From assembly GCA_944380515.1 (NCBI GenBank), contig CALWHT010000008.1, positions 20,023-84,022 of the forward strand: a stretch of 64,000 bases of DNA. Direction: 5' to 3'. The notes beneath the pieces are model-generated. The model worked only from the letters and a program-made list of their open reading frames with translations, made no database searches and was not told where the DNA came from. The DNA is from an uncultured Roseburia sp. (GTDB lineage Bacteria; Bacillota; Clostridia; Lachnospirales; Lachnospiraceae). Shown here in pieces: positions 25,674 to 35,431 of the stretch (positions are counted from its first letter, which is position 1; the number at the start of each line of letters is the position of its first letter). The position numbers and the translations under genes are program-made.

Positions 25674-26540
25674 CTACTCTTTAATCGTGGCAATCTGCTC
25701 TTCCACCTCATTTTCAAATTTCTTTGAGAAAAATATATATAGTATTATAATTGCAAAAAAGACCATATTAGCATACCGAATAATCATACTAATCTCTGTC
25801 GTGTAAGAGGACAGTAACTGGCTGCCTATTAAATTACTAAACATATGCACCAATGCTCCTGCCATTATGCTTCGCTTCGTCTTAATGTAAACAAAGGTAA
25901 CAAAGGAACTTAGCATCATTACACTGGGAATAAACATAATTGCATGAAAAACGGAATCCTGTAATAAATTATACTGTGCCTGTCCCGGTGTAAAATACCA
26001 TGGCAGATGCCATATTCCCCATATAAATCCTAATATCGTCGAAGCTCCAAAAAAGCCGAACCGGAGTAACAATTTATCAAGAGCATATCCTCTCCATCCG
26101 AATTCTTCATTCAATGGACCGGATATAAGCGAAATCAGTAAAACCAATAACAGCATAATCGGATTATCAATAATGGCATGCATAAAATCCATTGTAGGCA
26201 TATCATATTTTAATAATCCAACTCCTATAAACAAGCTTATGACTGTTATGGCCGAAAAAACGCAGATAGAAATTAGCGGCCATTTCCATCCCATATATTT
26301 GAAACTAAAACATCTACGAAAATAATCTTTTATCTTTTCCTTAGGATATGTGAAAAACACAAGGAACAATGCTACGACAGAAGGTGCACCACCACCAAAA
26401 TAAAACAGAAAAGTACCAGCCGGTGTACCTGTAAAATCGAGTATTACCGGTATGAACCCACATATCCATGTCCATAAAAGTGTAAGTACAAAAAAGAGAA
26501 GCAAATATTTATCCGACATATATTTTCTGCTATTCTTCAT
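25674..26540 (-). CDS. CPBP-family intramembrane metalloprotease (CAAX protease-like)
   Basis: A 288-residue, eight-helix protein with the CPBP motifs: EEFGWRG (glutamate pair and arginine), IWGIWHLPWY and LVHMFSNL supplying histidine ligands. Bacterial members serve in bacteriocin self-immunity or signal processing. The start at 26540 has GGGGAAG upstream. It is the last gene of a LytTR-DUF3021-CPBP operon and overlaps the DUF3021 gene by 11 bp. The region is more AT-rich than its surroundings. Confidence 0.88.
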   Translation of the reverse strand: MKNSRKYMSDKYLLLFFVLTLLWTWICGFIPVILDFTGTPAGTFLFYFGGGAPSVVALFLVFFTYPKEKIKDYFRRCFSFKYMGWKWPLISICVFSAITVISLFIGVGLLKYDMPTMDFMHAIIDNPIMLLLVLLISLISGPLNEEFGWRGYALDKLLLRFGFFGASTILGFIWGIWHLPWYFTPGQAQYNLLQDSVFHAIMFIPSVMMLSSFVTFVYIKTKRSIMAGALVHMFSNLIGSQLLSSYTTEISMIIRYANMVFFAIIILYIFFSKKFENEVEEQIATIKE

Positions 26541-26937
26541 ATGACTTCCCCACTTTCTTTTCAGCAAGTTTTAGATTAATTGCTTGAACATCTCGCCTCA
26601 TTTGTGTAATTCCCAACAAATACGCTAAAACAAAAACGGGAGTCACATATATAAAAGACATCCACCAATTTATTTCGATGAACCATCCATTGAATATTCC
26701 AATAACCAAAACCATACTTTCCACTAAAATATATTTACAGATTAATTCCTTCAAAAAGCTATCATAAAATATGTACGATGTAAAATAATGAATTCCCATA
26801 CCTAGAAACGACACAATCAAAATTAAGAAATTCAGTTTCATCTCTTCCCTATATTCAAAACACAAGAACGAAACTAACGTCACAATAATCCATATTATTG
26901 CTGACAGCATTAATGATTTTTGTATATATTTCTTCAT
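26530..26937 (-). CDS. DUF3021-family four-helix membrane protein
   Basis: A 135-residue protein with four membrane helices and a charged C-terminus (MRRDVQAINLKLAEKK). DUF3021 proteins are nearly always encoded beside a LytTR regulator and are thought to act as a membrane partner that restrains it. Here the LytTR gene lies 2 bp upstream. It overlaps the CPBP gene by 11 bp, so the three are translationally coupled. Confidence 0.82.
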   Translation of the reverse strand: MKKYIQKSLMLSAIIWIIVTLVSFLCFEYREEMKLNFLILIVSFLGMGIHYFTSYIFYDSFLKELICKYILVESMVLVIGIFNGWFIEINWWMSFIYVTPVFVLAYLLGITQMRRDVQAINLKLAEKKVGKSYEE

Positions 26938-26939
26938 AT

Positions 26940-27380
26940 CTACACCTCCTTAAAAATCTTTCTTTTTATTTCCGGAATATAAGTTCTTGAAACAATTATT
27001 TTTTCTCCGCTAGACAACTCCGCTTCCAATCTACTGTTGGCCAACGCCTTTATATGTACAAGCTCATTAATATTCACCAAACAAGTTCTACTCACTTTTA
27101 CAAAATCATATTCTTTCAGTTCATTTTCTAACTGGTACAAGCGTTTTTCACTTCTGAATACCATTCCCTTTGTATATATAAAAGTACGCTTATCAACGCT
27201 TTCTATATAAAAAATATCCGGCACCAAGACTTTATAATTTCTGCCGTTCTCGCTACCAATTAGAAACTGTTCCTCTGTTCTCAGTTTCTGAATGATACGT
27301 GATACTTGGCTACTCTGCTTGGGATATTCCACTGTCACAGTTAATTTCACATCCGGATTTTCCTTAAGTATTAGTTTCAT
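26940..27380 (-). CDS. LytTR DNA-binding domain regulator
   Basis: A 146-residue protein whose C-terminal 100 residues form a LytTR domain (VPDIFYIESVDKRTFIYT, YDFVKVSRTCLVNINEL, SRTYIPEIK). There is no receiver domain; the N-terminal 45 residues are of the LytTR-DUF3021 class. The start at 27380 has GGGGGTGG upstream. It probably autoregulates this operon, with the DUF3021 protein as inhibitor. It is the first gene of the operon. Confidence 0.87.
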   Translation of the reverse strand: MKLILKENPDVKLTVTVEYPKQSSQVSRIIQKLRTEEQFLIGSENGRNYKVLVPDIFYIESVDKRTFIYTKGMVFRSEKRLYQLENELKEYDFVKVSRTCLVNINELVHIKALANSRLEAELSSGEKIIVSRTYIPEIKRKIFKEV

Positions 27381-27528
27381 TGCGCCACCCCCTGTACATA
27401 TCATATCTATTCGCTTACTTGATTTCAACCATCACACAACTGATCTACAAAATATCATAACTTAGTTACAAAAAAAAATTATTAATTCTGAACACAGCCT
27501 TTTGTCTTAATCAGCTCGTTCTTATACA

Positions 27529-27882
27529 TCACTTATGTATCAACGGCTGCTTCTTCAACATTGCCTTCTGCGTCCTCCACACCTGATCCATAATCGCTTT
27601 CACTTCTGCCATATCCTCTTCATAAACATTCCCGGTACTGTTAATTCTCTTCGCAATCTGATTCAGATTTCCACTGATTTTTCCAAGTGTTTCATTGTAT
27701 TGTCTTAAATAAGAATAATCCACATCATAAACAAATCCAAAGAGTATCAGTGTCCTGATATAATCCGATGCACTCTTCCGCTTTGACAACTCTACCTTCC
27801 TGTCCAGGATATATTTCTCATTATCACTCAAATAAATTTTCAGTTCATTTTTCCTCGTTCTATTGGCTCTATCCTTTCTCAT
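27529..27882 (-). CDS. mobC: MobC-like mobilisation (relaxosome) protein, orphaned
   Basis: A 117-residue basic protein with an N-terminal ribbon-helix-helix-like start (KNELKIYLSDNEKYIL) and the MobC core (LGKISGNLNQIAKRIN). MobC proteins help a relaxase open oriT during mobilisation of plasmids and integrative elements. The relaxase gene that normally follows is absent; the next gene downstream is the LytTR operon. Upstream, a hairpin GCCTGTG/CACAGGC (27961-27980) could be part of an oriT. Confidence 0.75.
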   Translation of the reverse strand: MRKDRANRTRKNELKIYLSDNEKYILDRKVELSKRKSASDYIRTLILFGFVYDVDYSYLRQYNETLGKISGNLNQIAKRINSTGNVYEEDMAEVKAIMDQVWRTQKAMLKKQPLIHK

Positions 27883-28160
27883 AATTTTATGAGTTAGGGA
27901 ATTCTCCCTGAATGATAAATTTGAGTATTTCTTCTGTAGGAGAAATCACTCGTTTTATCGCCTGTGAGGGAACACAGGCAGTGCTTGCTATGTTAGTTTT
28001 TGTCCTTTTCTGTTTCTATTGCCTTTTGTTCTTTTCCGCCTTTGAATAGCTTGGTAAATTTCTGCAAATCCTGCCCGGTCAGCAACGATATTTTCTGACA
28101 GACAGATATTCTGAAACCCCAGGTGCTTTACGACTTCTCTGGTCACCTCATCAAAGCTTT
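27883..28160. other. Mobile-element remnant without an intact gene
   Basis: The stretch holds a 7-bp hairpin (27961-27980), a second small inverted repeat AGGGA/TCCCT near 27897-27911, and on the minus strand two short overlapping readable frames upstream of a TAA near 27995, one ending LLTGQDLQKFTKLFKGGKEQ. Both stop or end at the junction with the integrase at about 28155. This looks like the tail of a lost element gene joined to integrase by a deletion. The gene family is not recognised. Confidence 0.45.
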
Positions 28161-29075
28161 GTGGAAGACGATACCAGGAAGGTCAAACGAAAATACACCT
28201 ACCCGGCTTACTTCTCCAAACCGGAAATGGCTTATACCTATCTTGCTGAATACAATAGCGGAGCCGTTGTTCCGGAACATATGAAATACTCGGAGATTAG
28301 TGATTCCACATGGCGAAATTATGAGATTGCTTTTAATCATTTCCGTGAGCTGCATGACCGCAAATTTATTTCCATCAGGACAAATGATCTGCAGCAATGC
28401 TTAAATGCCTATAATCACAAGTCGCAGACTACGATTTCTTCCATGCGAGCCGTCCTGAAGGCTATGTATCAATACGCTAAATTGAATGAATACATAGACC
28501 GGGATTTAACAGAAGGTCTGGTTTATGAATGGACAAACTCTACGGAGCAGATCCATGACAGATATTCCGATGAAGAAATTAAAACACTCTGGTCGAAGCT
28601 ATATGAAATCAACAATGTAGATATTATCCTGGTTATGATTTATACCGGCTTGCAACCAACCGAGCTGTTGGAAATCCAGACGGAAAATGTATATTTAGAC
28701 GAAAAGTACATGATAGGTGGCATGAAAACCGAAGCCGGGAAAGACAGAATTATTCCACTAAACGATAAGATTATTCCTCTCGTCAAGAACCGCTACGACC
28801 CAAACAAGAAATACCTGATCAATAACAAGTTTGGAAATCATTACACTTACGGAACTTACATGAACGGTAATTTTAATACATGCATGGGAAAACTAAAAAT
28901 GAAACACCTGCCCCACGATGGCAGACACACCTTTGCTTCTCTCATGGACAGTGCCGGAGCAAATGATGTATGTATCAAATTGATTATGGGACACAGCATG
29001 AGAAATGACACCACAAAAGGAACATACACCCATAAGACATTAGAAGAACTTCTTACTGAAGTGAATAAAATTTAA
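28161..29075 (+). pseudogene. Truncated tyrosine recombinase (integrase) with Gln replacing the first catalytic Arg
   Basis: The 304 residues cover the core-binding and catalytic domains of a Tn916-like integrase: HDGR (His252, Arg255), GHS (His278) and nucleophile Tyr289 are present. The first catalytic arginine, normally in TGLRxxEL, is Gln165 (TGLQPTELLEI), which in this family abolishes strand cleavage. The N-terminal arm-binding domain is absent; the frame opens with a GTG at 28161 that has no ribosome binding site, at the junction with another fragment. The protein is therefore most likely inactive. Confidence 0.8.
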
Positions 29076-29116
29076 GGTTTACAGAGAAAATCATCCTAAA
29101 ACAACAAATACAGAGT

Positions 29117-29158
29117 GTATACCACCTGTATATCACTTGTATACCACGTGTATATAAC
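29117..29158 (+). repeat. Four direct repeats with 11-bp period downstream of the integrase
   Basis: GTATACCAC, GTATATCAC, GTATACCAC and GTATATAAC start at 29117, 29128, 29139 and 29150. The exact 11-bp period places every copy on the same face of the helix. The place is where integrase arm-type or excisionase sites lie in Tn916-like elements, so this may be the remaining attachment-end region. No direct repeat marking the element boundary was found. Confidence 0.65.
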
Positions 29159-29228
29159 GACCTCAAAATAACGTAAATTATCTTCTATTTATGAATATTC
29201 TGACAATTCTTTTGTCACTTCAACACAT

Positions 29229-29285
29229 AAAGAAAAGTCCCATAAACACCAGTCAAATCGAAGATTTGATTTGTTTACAGGACTT
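29229..29285 (-). terminator. Terminator of gdhA
   Basis: On the minus strand nested helices AAGTCC/GGACTT, TAAACA/TGTTTA and CAAATC/GATTTG form one long interrupted stem followed by TTTTCTTT. It ends about 50 bases after the gdhA stop codon and marks the right edge of the decayed element. Confidence 0.75.
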
Positions 29286-29336
29286 ATCCATATCTTATAT
29301 TATCTTAGAAATTCGCAATTAGCTGTTAATCGCAGA

Positions 29337-30752
<1,416 letters not shown>

Positions 30753-30766
30753 TCATCAACACCTTT

Positions 30767-30795
30767 ATTTTAGTATAAAATGAAGCTTCGTGCAA
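30767..30795 (-). promoter_or_regulatory. Promoter of gdhA
   Basis: Minus-strand -35 TTGCAC (30790-30795) and -10 TAAAAT (30767-30772), 17-bp spacer, giving a leader of about 90 nt with a CATGCATG palindrome near its middle (30716-30723). Confidence 0.6.
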
Positions 30796-30883
30796 TCATT
30801 TTTTCTTTATCCCGCTAAATTATTAAAGTTTTTCGGCAAACTGCAGTCATTTTTGCAGGATTTTGTCACAAAAAATTCATTTT

Positions 30884-32566
30884 CTATTCCAGTATGAACC
30901 TGGCGATTTCTTCCCGGAGCTTCTCCGCCAGCCCCGCCACATCCTGACTGGAGCGTGAAACCTTTTCGATGGACTCCGACTGTATATTGACCGACGCAGC
31001 CGCCTCCTGCATACACGCCGCATTTTCCTGCGACAACGCCGAGAGATCGTTGATCACATCCACGATGGTTTTACGGCTCGTCTTCATGTCCTCCGTCGAT
31101 GCCTCCAGCCTGTCACACTGCTGCTCCATGGCCTGGATGGTCCGTGTGATTTCGTCAAATTTCTGCTTCGTCTTTTCGACGCTGTCATTCTGCTCAACGG
31201 ACGCTTCCTGCATAACCCCGATCGTGTCCACCGCTTCCTGCATTTTATCGTACAGCTCTTTGATGATTCCCTCAATCTGCGCCGTCAGTGAATTGGTCTC
31301 CTGCGCAAGGTTTCCGATTTCAGTTGCGACCACGGCAAAGCCCTTTCCGGCCTCGCCTGCCCTTGCCGCTTCAATCGACGCGTTTAACGCCAACAGGTTC
31401 GTCTGTCCCGCGATTCCGCGGATTTCCTCGCTGGCGCTCTTGATGCGTTCTGTCTGCCGGCTGGTCTCCTCGATCACCGTCTGCACGCGCCTGGAGCTCT
31501 CACCGTTCTGCTGCGTTTTTTCCACAAGAACATCGAGCACCTCGACGCCCTGACGCTCAATTTCCTCCACCGCAGAGGTTGCTTCCTTCAGGCTGTCCAT
31601 GTTATGCTCCACCACCTCAATGAGCTCATTTAAGCGTCCCATCTGGGCGTTGCCCTCGGTTGTCTGATGCGCCTGCGTGGTCGCCCCCTCCGCAACCTCC
31701 TCCACCGTCTTGGAAAGCTGCGCGCTGCTGTCACGCACCTCCGTGCACACCTCGGAAAGATTTCCCGACTGGCTGCCGAGCTGTTCGGAAACCTGCTGGA
31801 TGTTCGCCGCCATATTGACCAGACTATCCTGCATCACCAAAAAGCCGCTGCTGATCATTCCGATTTCATCGGAACGTTTCCGATATTTTTGAAGGATATC
31901 TCCTTCCTCCGACCTTAAATCATAATGCGCAAGCCTGTCAATCCGCACGCCAAGCTGCCGCAGAGGCTTTGAGAGGATAAAGAAAATAAAGCCGCAAAGC
32001 AGAACAATCAAAACAGCCGCAAGCGTAACGGATATTGCCGTAACCTTGGCAATCGTCTGATTCAAAATCCCGTTCATCGTCTCCTCATCCACCGGAATAC
32101 CGATATTGAGCGCTCCCTGCAGCACCCCGCTGTCATCATAAATCGGTGTGAGGATATCGAGTGTCCTTCCGCCGCTGACCGGATCCGTATAATATCCGGC
32201 ATATGCCTGACCGTCCCGCGCCGCCGCCAGGCTTCCCTCATCTTCAAACACAAGTCCGATCCTATCGTGATTGCTGTGTGCAATCGCCGTTACGGCGCCG
32301 CCCACATCCTCCAGATAGAGCGCGTAATTAAACTCATTCTGACTGTTAATATCATCAATAAATTCCTGATACTGCTCCGCCGTCTCACAGCCCCTGGCTT
32401 TCATAATCTGCCCGTAAGCCACCACCAGCTTATAGTCCTCCGTCTTCCACTGGTTTAATACCTCTTCTTCCAGAATATTGATTACCACATAGTTGTTAAT
32501 GATAAAAACAATGGCAAGCGCAATGGTAATAAACGGTATCAGCTTCAGATTAATGCTTTTCCTCAT
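30884..32566 (-). CDS. Methyl-accepting chemotaxis protein with extracellular Cache-like sensor
   Basis: A 560-residue classical chemoreceptor: membrane helix at about 10-30, an extracellular single-Cache-type domain (30-180, with [20 protein letters not shown]), a second helix (182-206), a HAMP domain (206-265) and a signalling domain with the tip [20 protein letters not shown]. It senses an extracellular ligand and drives CheA. Its start codon overlaps the stop of a 22-codon leader ORF (ATGA), and a terminator lies inside that ORF, so expression is probably attenuated. Confidence 0.93.
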   Translation of the reverse strand: MRKSINLKLIPFITIALAIVFIINNYVVINILEEEVLNQWKTEDYKLVVAYGQIMKARGCETAEQYQEFIDDINSQNEFNYALYLEDVGGAVTAIAHSNHDRIGLVFEDEGSLAAARDGQAYAGYYTDPVSGGRTLDILTPIYDDSGVLQGALNIGIPVDEETMNGILNQTIAKVTAISVTLAAVLIVLLCGFIFFILSKPLRQLGVRIDRLAHYDLRSEEGDILQKYRKRSDEIGMISSGFLVMQDSLVNMAANIQQVSEQLGSQSGNLSEVCTEVRDSSAQLSKTVEEVAEGATTQAHQTTEGNAQMGRLNELIEVVEHNMDSLKEATSAVEEIERQGVEVLDVLVEKTQQNGESSRRVQTVIEETSRQTERIKSASEEIRGIAGQTNLLALNASIEAARAGEAGKGFAVVATEIGNLAQETNSLTAQIEGIIKELYDKMQEAVDTIGVMQEASVEQNDSVEKTKQKFDEITRTIQAMEQQCDRLEASTEDMKTSRKTIVDVINDLSALSQENAACMQEAAASVNIQSESIEKVSRSSQDVAGLAEKLREEIARFILE

Positions 32567-32631
32567 ACAAACTCCTCCTTCCGAAAAAAAAGACCTGCGA
32601 CATCAAAGAAACGCAGATCTTCCTTCCCCAT
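32563..32631 (-). CDS. 22-codon leader ORF overlapping the chemoreceptor start
   Basis: The frame starts at an ATG with AAGGAGAGG 4 bases upstream and encodes a peptide beginning [16 protein letters not shown]. It runs straight through the terminator stem and T tract (32584-32620) and ends in a TGA that overlaps the ATG of the chemoreceptor. Translation of the leader would disrupt the hairpin and deliver ribosomes to the receptor gene. Whether it is translated is not shown by sequence alone, but the ribosome binding site and the ATGA junction are strong signs. Confidence 0.6.
   Translation of the reverse strand: MGKEDLRFFDVAGLFFRKEEFV
32584..32620 (-). terminator. Attenuator in the chemoreceptor leader
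   Basis: A 9-bp stem (AGATCTGCG with CGCAGGTCT, one G-U pair), 12-nt loop and seven T on the minus strand, only about 20 nt upstream of the chemoreceptor start. Confidence 0.85.
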
Positions 32632-32646
32632 TTGTCCTCTCCTTAT

Positions 32647-32675
32647 AAAGTACAATAATAGAGCGAATTTGTCAA
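32647..32675 (-). promoter_or_regulatory. Promoter of the chemoreceptor leader
   Basis: Minus-strand -35 TTGACA (32670-32675) and -10 TACTTT (32647-32652) with a 17-bp spacer; the start would lie close to the leader ORF ribosome binding site. Confidence 0.6.
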
Positions 32676-32725
32676 TTTTTTCTATACACATTTGCATTAT
32701 ATGATAATTTTTGAAAAAATGGTTA

Positions 32726-32986
32726 CTACAAAAGGCGATATATCAGAATAGCCACCAAAATGCCGATAATACTTGCGATCGTGATTTTTATCGACAATCC
32801 GAAGGTAATCACCAGAATTCCCAAATCCAGAACGATTGGTTCCGCGAATCCGAAGCTCTGCCCGTAATTAAGCCAGCTCAGTCCCGATACGCCCGCCGCC
32901 AGATTTCCGATAAAGCCTCCCAGTACGATGCCTGCCAATAACAGCAGAAATAATGCCCAGTTATTTTTTCCTAAAATCCCTCTGCT
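32726..32986 (-). CDS. DUF4321 small membrane protein
   Basis: An 86-residue protein with two membrane helices (about 10-30 and 52-84) and the family pattern GIVLGGFIGNLA ... LDLGILVITFGLSIKITIAS. DUF4321 is common in Clostridia and has no assigned function. The start at 32986 has GGAGG 7 bases upstream. It lies in the order uridine kinase-like gene, then DUF4321 on the same strand. Confidence 0.8.
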   Translation of the reverse strand, partial: SRGILGKNNWALFLLLLAGIVLGGFIGNLAAGVSGLSWLNYGQSFGFAEPIVLDLGILVITFGLSIKITIASIIGILVAILIYRLL

Positions 32987-33049
32987 CATGCCGTCCTCCG
33001 TTTCTTTCACGCGTTTTTGCCTGTCCCATTCCCGGCACGCGCTGTTTTA

Positions 33050-33691
33050 TCACAAATGAAGCTCCTCATAGCCCCGGATAATCAAATCGCTGTTCTCCCG
33101 GATGCGGAACTTTTTGAAATACGCCGTCTCCTTCGGGATCCAAAGCTTTCGAAACAGCTCCAGTTTCTGTTCTCCGCTGCGCTTTCTGATATTGTAAATT
33201 TGATTTTCGTCATCAATATCCACAAAAATTTTCAGATCATACGGTTCCCCGAAATACGGGTGCATACTATAAGAGCCCTCCACAATATTGACCGCGGCCG
33301 GAAAAATCAGCTCTTCCTCCCGAAAGCTCCTGACTGCGCAGTCAAAGGGGCGGTAGCAAACCGGAGCTCCGTCAAGAAGGGGCTTTAACACTTCTTCCCG
33401 AAAACGCTCATAATCGACATTCCCGCCCGTCTCCGCCAGCCGTTCCTCCGTCCGCTGGCTGTCCTGAAGGAAAAAATCGTCCATATGAAAAAGATTGGCA
33501 TCAAACCGCCGTTTCAGATAAAACCCGAGCGTTGTTTTTCCACTCCCGCATTTTCCGTCAATCGCTATCAGCAGCGGCTTTCGCCCCTCCTGCTCCATCA
33601 GCCGGCCGACCGCCGTAACAGCAGGCTCAAACCGCCTCCTGCACTCATCCTTTAACGGCGGCACACCGGAGGCCAGCGTTTCATCCCTCAT
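33050..33691 (-). CDS. Uridine kinase-like P-loop phosphotransferase
   Basis: A 213-residue protein with a Walker A motif in IDGKCGSGKTTLG (about 44-56), the DDFFL motif after strand 2 (HMDDFFLQ), and VEGSYSMHP, as in the uridine kinase/phosphoribulokinase superfamily. The substrate is uncertain; it may phosphorylate a nucleoside or another small alcohol. It lies 63 bp before the DUF4321 gene on the same strand. The fab operon ends upstream of it at a terminator. Confidence 0.8.
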   Translation of the reverse strand: MRDETLASGVPPLKDECRRRFEPAVTAVGRLMEQEGRKPLLIAIDGKCGSGKTTLGFYLKRRFDANLFHMDDFFLQDSQRTEERLAETGGNVDYERFREEVLKPLLDGAPVCYRPFDCAVRSFREEELIFPAAVNIVEGSYSMHPYFGEPYDLKIFVDIDDENQIYNIRKRSGEQKLELFRKLWIPKETAYFKKFRIRENSDLIIRGYEELHL

Positions 33692-33818
33692 AATTTCTTC
33701 TTATCCTTTCCATGTCGCTTTGACATAACATAAGCCCATTGTATCATATTTTCCGGATAAAGTTGAAGCTTTTTTATCATACGAAACGGCTGTGCCCGAA
33801 GGAGGTTTTTATTGGCAC

Positions 33819-33863
33819 AAAAACGGGACTTGGCGCTGCCAGGCGGCGTCAAATCCCGTTTTT
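33819..33863. terminator. Terminator of the fab operon (bidirectional)
   Basis: AAAAACGGGA (33819-33828) pairs with TCCCGTTTTT (33854-33863), with further pairing TTG/CAA and CG/CG inside. It lies 6 bases after the fabT stop codon and has T tracts on both strands. Confidence 0.85.
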
Positions 33864-33868
33864 ACTAT

Positions 33869-34321
33869 TTATTCTTCATTCTCTCCGTAGACCTGCTGAA
33901 AAAAGTCTACCAGCTTCGCCAGTGAATAAATCAGAACCGTCGTCTCCTGCTCCGACAAGGCTCCCTTGACGTGGTCAATCATCCGCCAGTGAAATTCCTC
34001 ATGGTGCTTATAGGCTCTCTTTCCCTTCTCGGTAAGGTAAACCCAGACGACCCGTTTATCCTGCTTGCTGCGCTCCCGCACGACATATCCTTTATCCGTC
34101 AGTCCGTCCATCGCCTTCGTTAAGGTTCCTGTCGTGACGTTCATCAGCTTTGCCACGGCGCTCATGCTTTTGGGCTCCGCCGTGCCAATCGCCTCGATCA
34201 CGTGAAAATCATTGTAGGTAATGTCCTTAAATTCGTCGGTAATCAGAGACCTTCCCTCAATCTCCATGATATCCTTGAACAATCTTACCAATAATGTATT
34301 TAATACTTCATCCGTCGTCAT
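33869..34321 (-). CDS. fabT: MarR-family regulator, probable FabT
   Basis: The 150-residue MarR-type winged-helix protein (SAVAKLMNVTTGTLTKAMDGL recognition region in parts, wing DKRVVWVYLTEKG) is encoded in the fatty acid operon. In streptococci and enterococci FabT of this family represses fab genes when bound to acyl-ACP. Its usual place is the first gene; here it is the last, after fabH. Two palindromes matching the FabT type lie at the operon promoter (41975-42018). AGGAG precedes the start. FabT identity is inferred from context. Confidence 0.82.
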   Translation of the reverse strand: MTTDEVLNTLLVRLFKDIMEIEGRSLITDEFKDITYNDFHVIEAIGTAEPKSMSAVAKLMNVTTGTLTKAMDGLTDKGYVVRERSKQDKRVVWVYLTEKGKRAYKHHEEFHWRMIDHVKGALSEQETTVLIYSLAKLVDFFQQVYGENEE

Positions 34322-34387
34322 CCGTTATACTCCTATTCATGACAGCTTACGACCCCCGCCGTCTGTCTGTCGGAGTACGCCTGCCCC

Positions 34388-35365
34388 CTACCAGACCAAA
34401 ACCGTTGCTCCCCAGGTCAGCCCCGCGCCAAAGCCTGCCAAAACAATTTTATCGCCTTTTTTTATCATACCGCGCTTATTTACACTGTCGAGCAGAATCG
34501 GAACACTGGCCGCGGAAATATTGCCGCACTCCTGCAGATTGGTAGGAAACTTTTCCATCGGCTGATGCAGTCTTTTTGCCACAGATTCGATGATGCGCAG
34601 GTTTGCCTGATGAAGAATGAACCAATCGATCTCATCCATGGAAAAGCCTGACTGCTCCACGACCTCCCGAATGGCTTCCGGCACAGTCTTAACCGCAAAT
34701 TTGTAGACCTCCTGCCCGTTCATAAAAACATAGGAAAGCGACGCGTCATTTTTTACGAATGGGTTGTTCACCGGGCGGTTGTTGCAGTTTAAAACCATGC
34801 CGCGGGCACCGTCAGAGCCCTGCAGCATACTGATAATCCCGCCTTTTTCCGCACTGCTCTCCTCCGCCGTAACGACCGCCGCCCCCGCGCCGTCGCCAAA
34901 CAGCACGCAGGTTCTCCTGTCGGTCCAGTCCATAATTTTTGAGAGCGTCTCGGCTCCGATGACAAGCGCATTTCGGTAATTGCCACCCGCAAGATACATC
35001 CGGGCGGTATTCAGTGCGAACAGAAATCCCGAGCATGCCGCATTTATGTCAAACGCCACGGCATTGGACGCTCCGAGCGCACTCTGCACCTCGCAGGAGA
35101 GATTCGGCAGAAGCTTATCCGCCGTCACGCTCGCCGCTATTATAATGTCCAGTTCCTCCGGTTTCAATCCGGCATTTTCGAGCGCCTGTCCGGCAGCCTC
35201 CACCGCAAGCCCCGTCGTCGTCTCCTCGACCGCCAGATGACGCGCCTCAATCCCGGTCCGGGTCCGAATCCACTCGTCCGAGGTATCCATCAGCCTGCTC
35301 AAATCATCGTTGGTCACTCTAAGCTTTGGAACCGCGCTTCCGGTTCCCTTTATTTTGATATCCAT
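34388..35365 (-). CDS. fabH: 3-oxoacyl-ACP synthase III
   Basis: A 325-residue thiolase-fold enzyme with the Cys-His-Asn triad in AACSGFLFAL, ILHQANLRI and CGNISAAS. It starts fatty acid synthesis by condensing acetyl-CoA or branched acyl-CoA with malonyl-ACP. The start at 35365 has GGAGG upstream. It lies between accDA and fabT, at the 3' end of the operon rather than near the beginning. Confidence 0.95.
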   Translation of the reverse strand: MDIKIKGTGSAVPKLRVTNDDLSRLMDTSDEWIRTRTGIEARHLAVEETTTGLAVEAAGQALENAGLKPEELDIIIAASVTADKLLPNLSCEVQSALGASNAVAFDINAACSGFLFALNTARMYLAGGNYRNALVIGAETLSKIMDWTDRRTCVLFGDGAGAAVVTAEESSAEKGGIISMLQGSDGARGMVLNCNNRPVNNPFVKNDASLSYVFMNGQEVYKFAVKTVPEAIREVVEQSGFSMDEIDWFILHQANLRIIESVAKRLHQPMEKFPTNLQECGNISAASVPILLDSVNKRGMIKKGDKIVLAGFGAGLTWGATVLVW

Positions 35366-35431
35366 ATAAACCTCCATTCAGGAGCCGCAAACCGGGAATA
35401 TCATACATACGGCAACTCGCTGCTTCCCGTC

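Noticed and set aside
29117-29158. CRISPR-like array
   Set aside because: The period is only 11 bp with no unique spacers of normal length and no cas genes.
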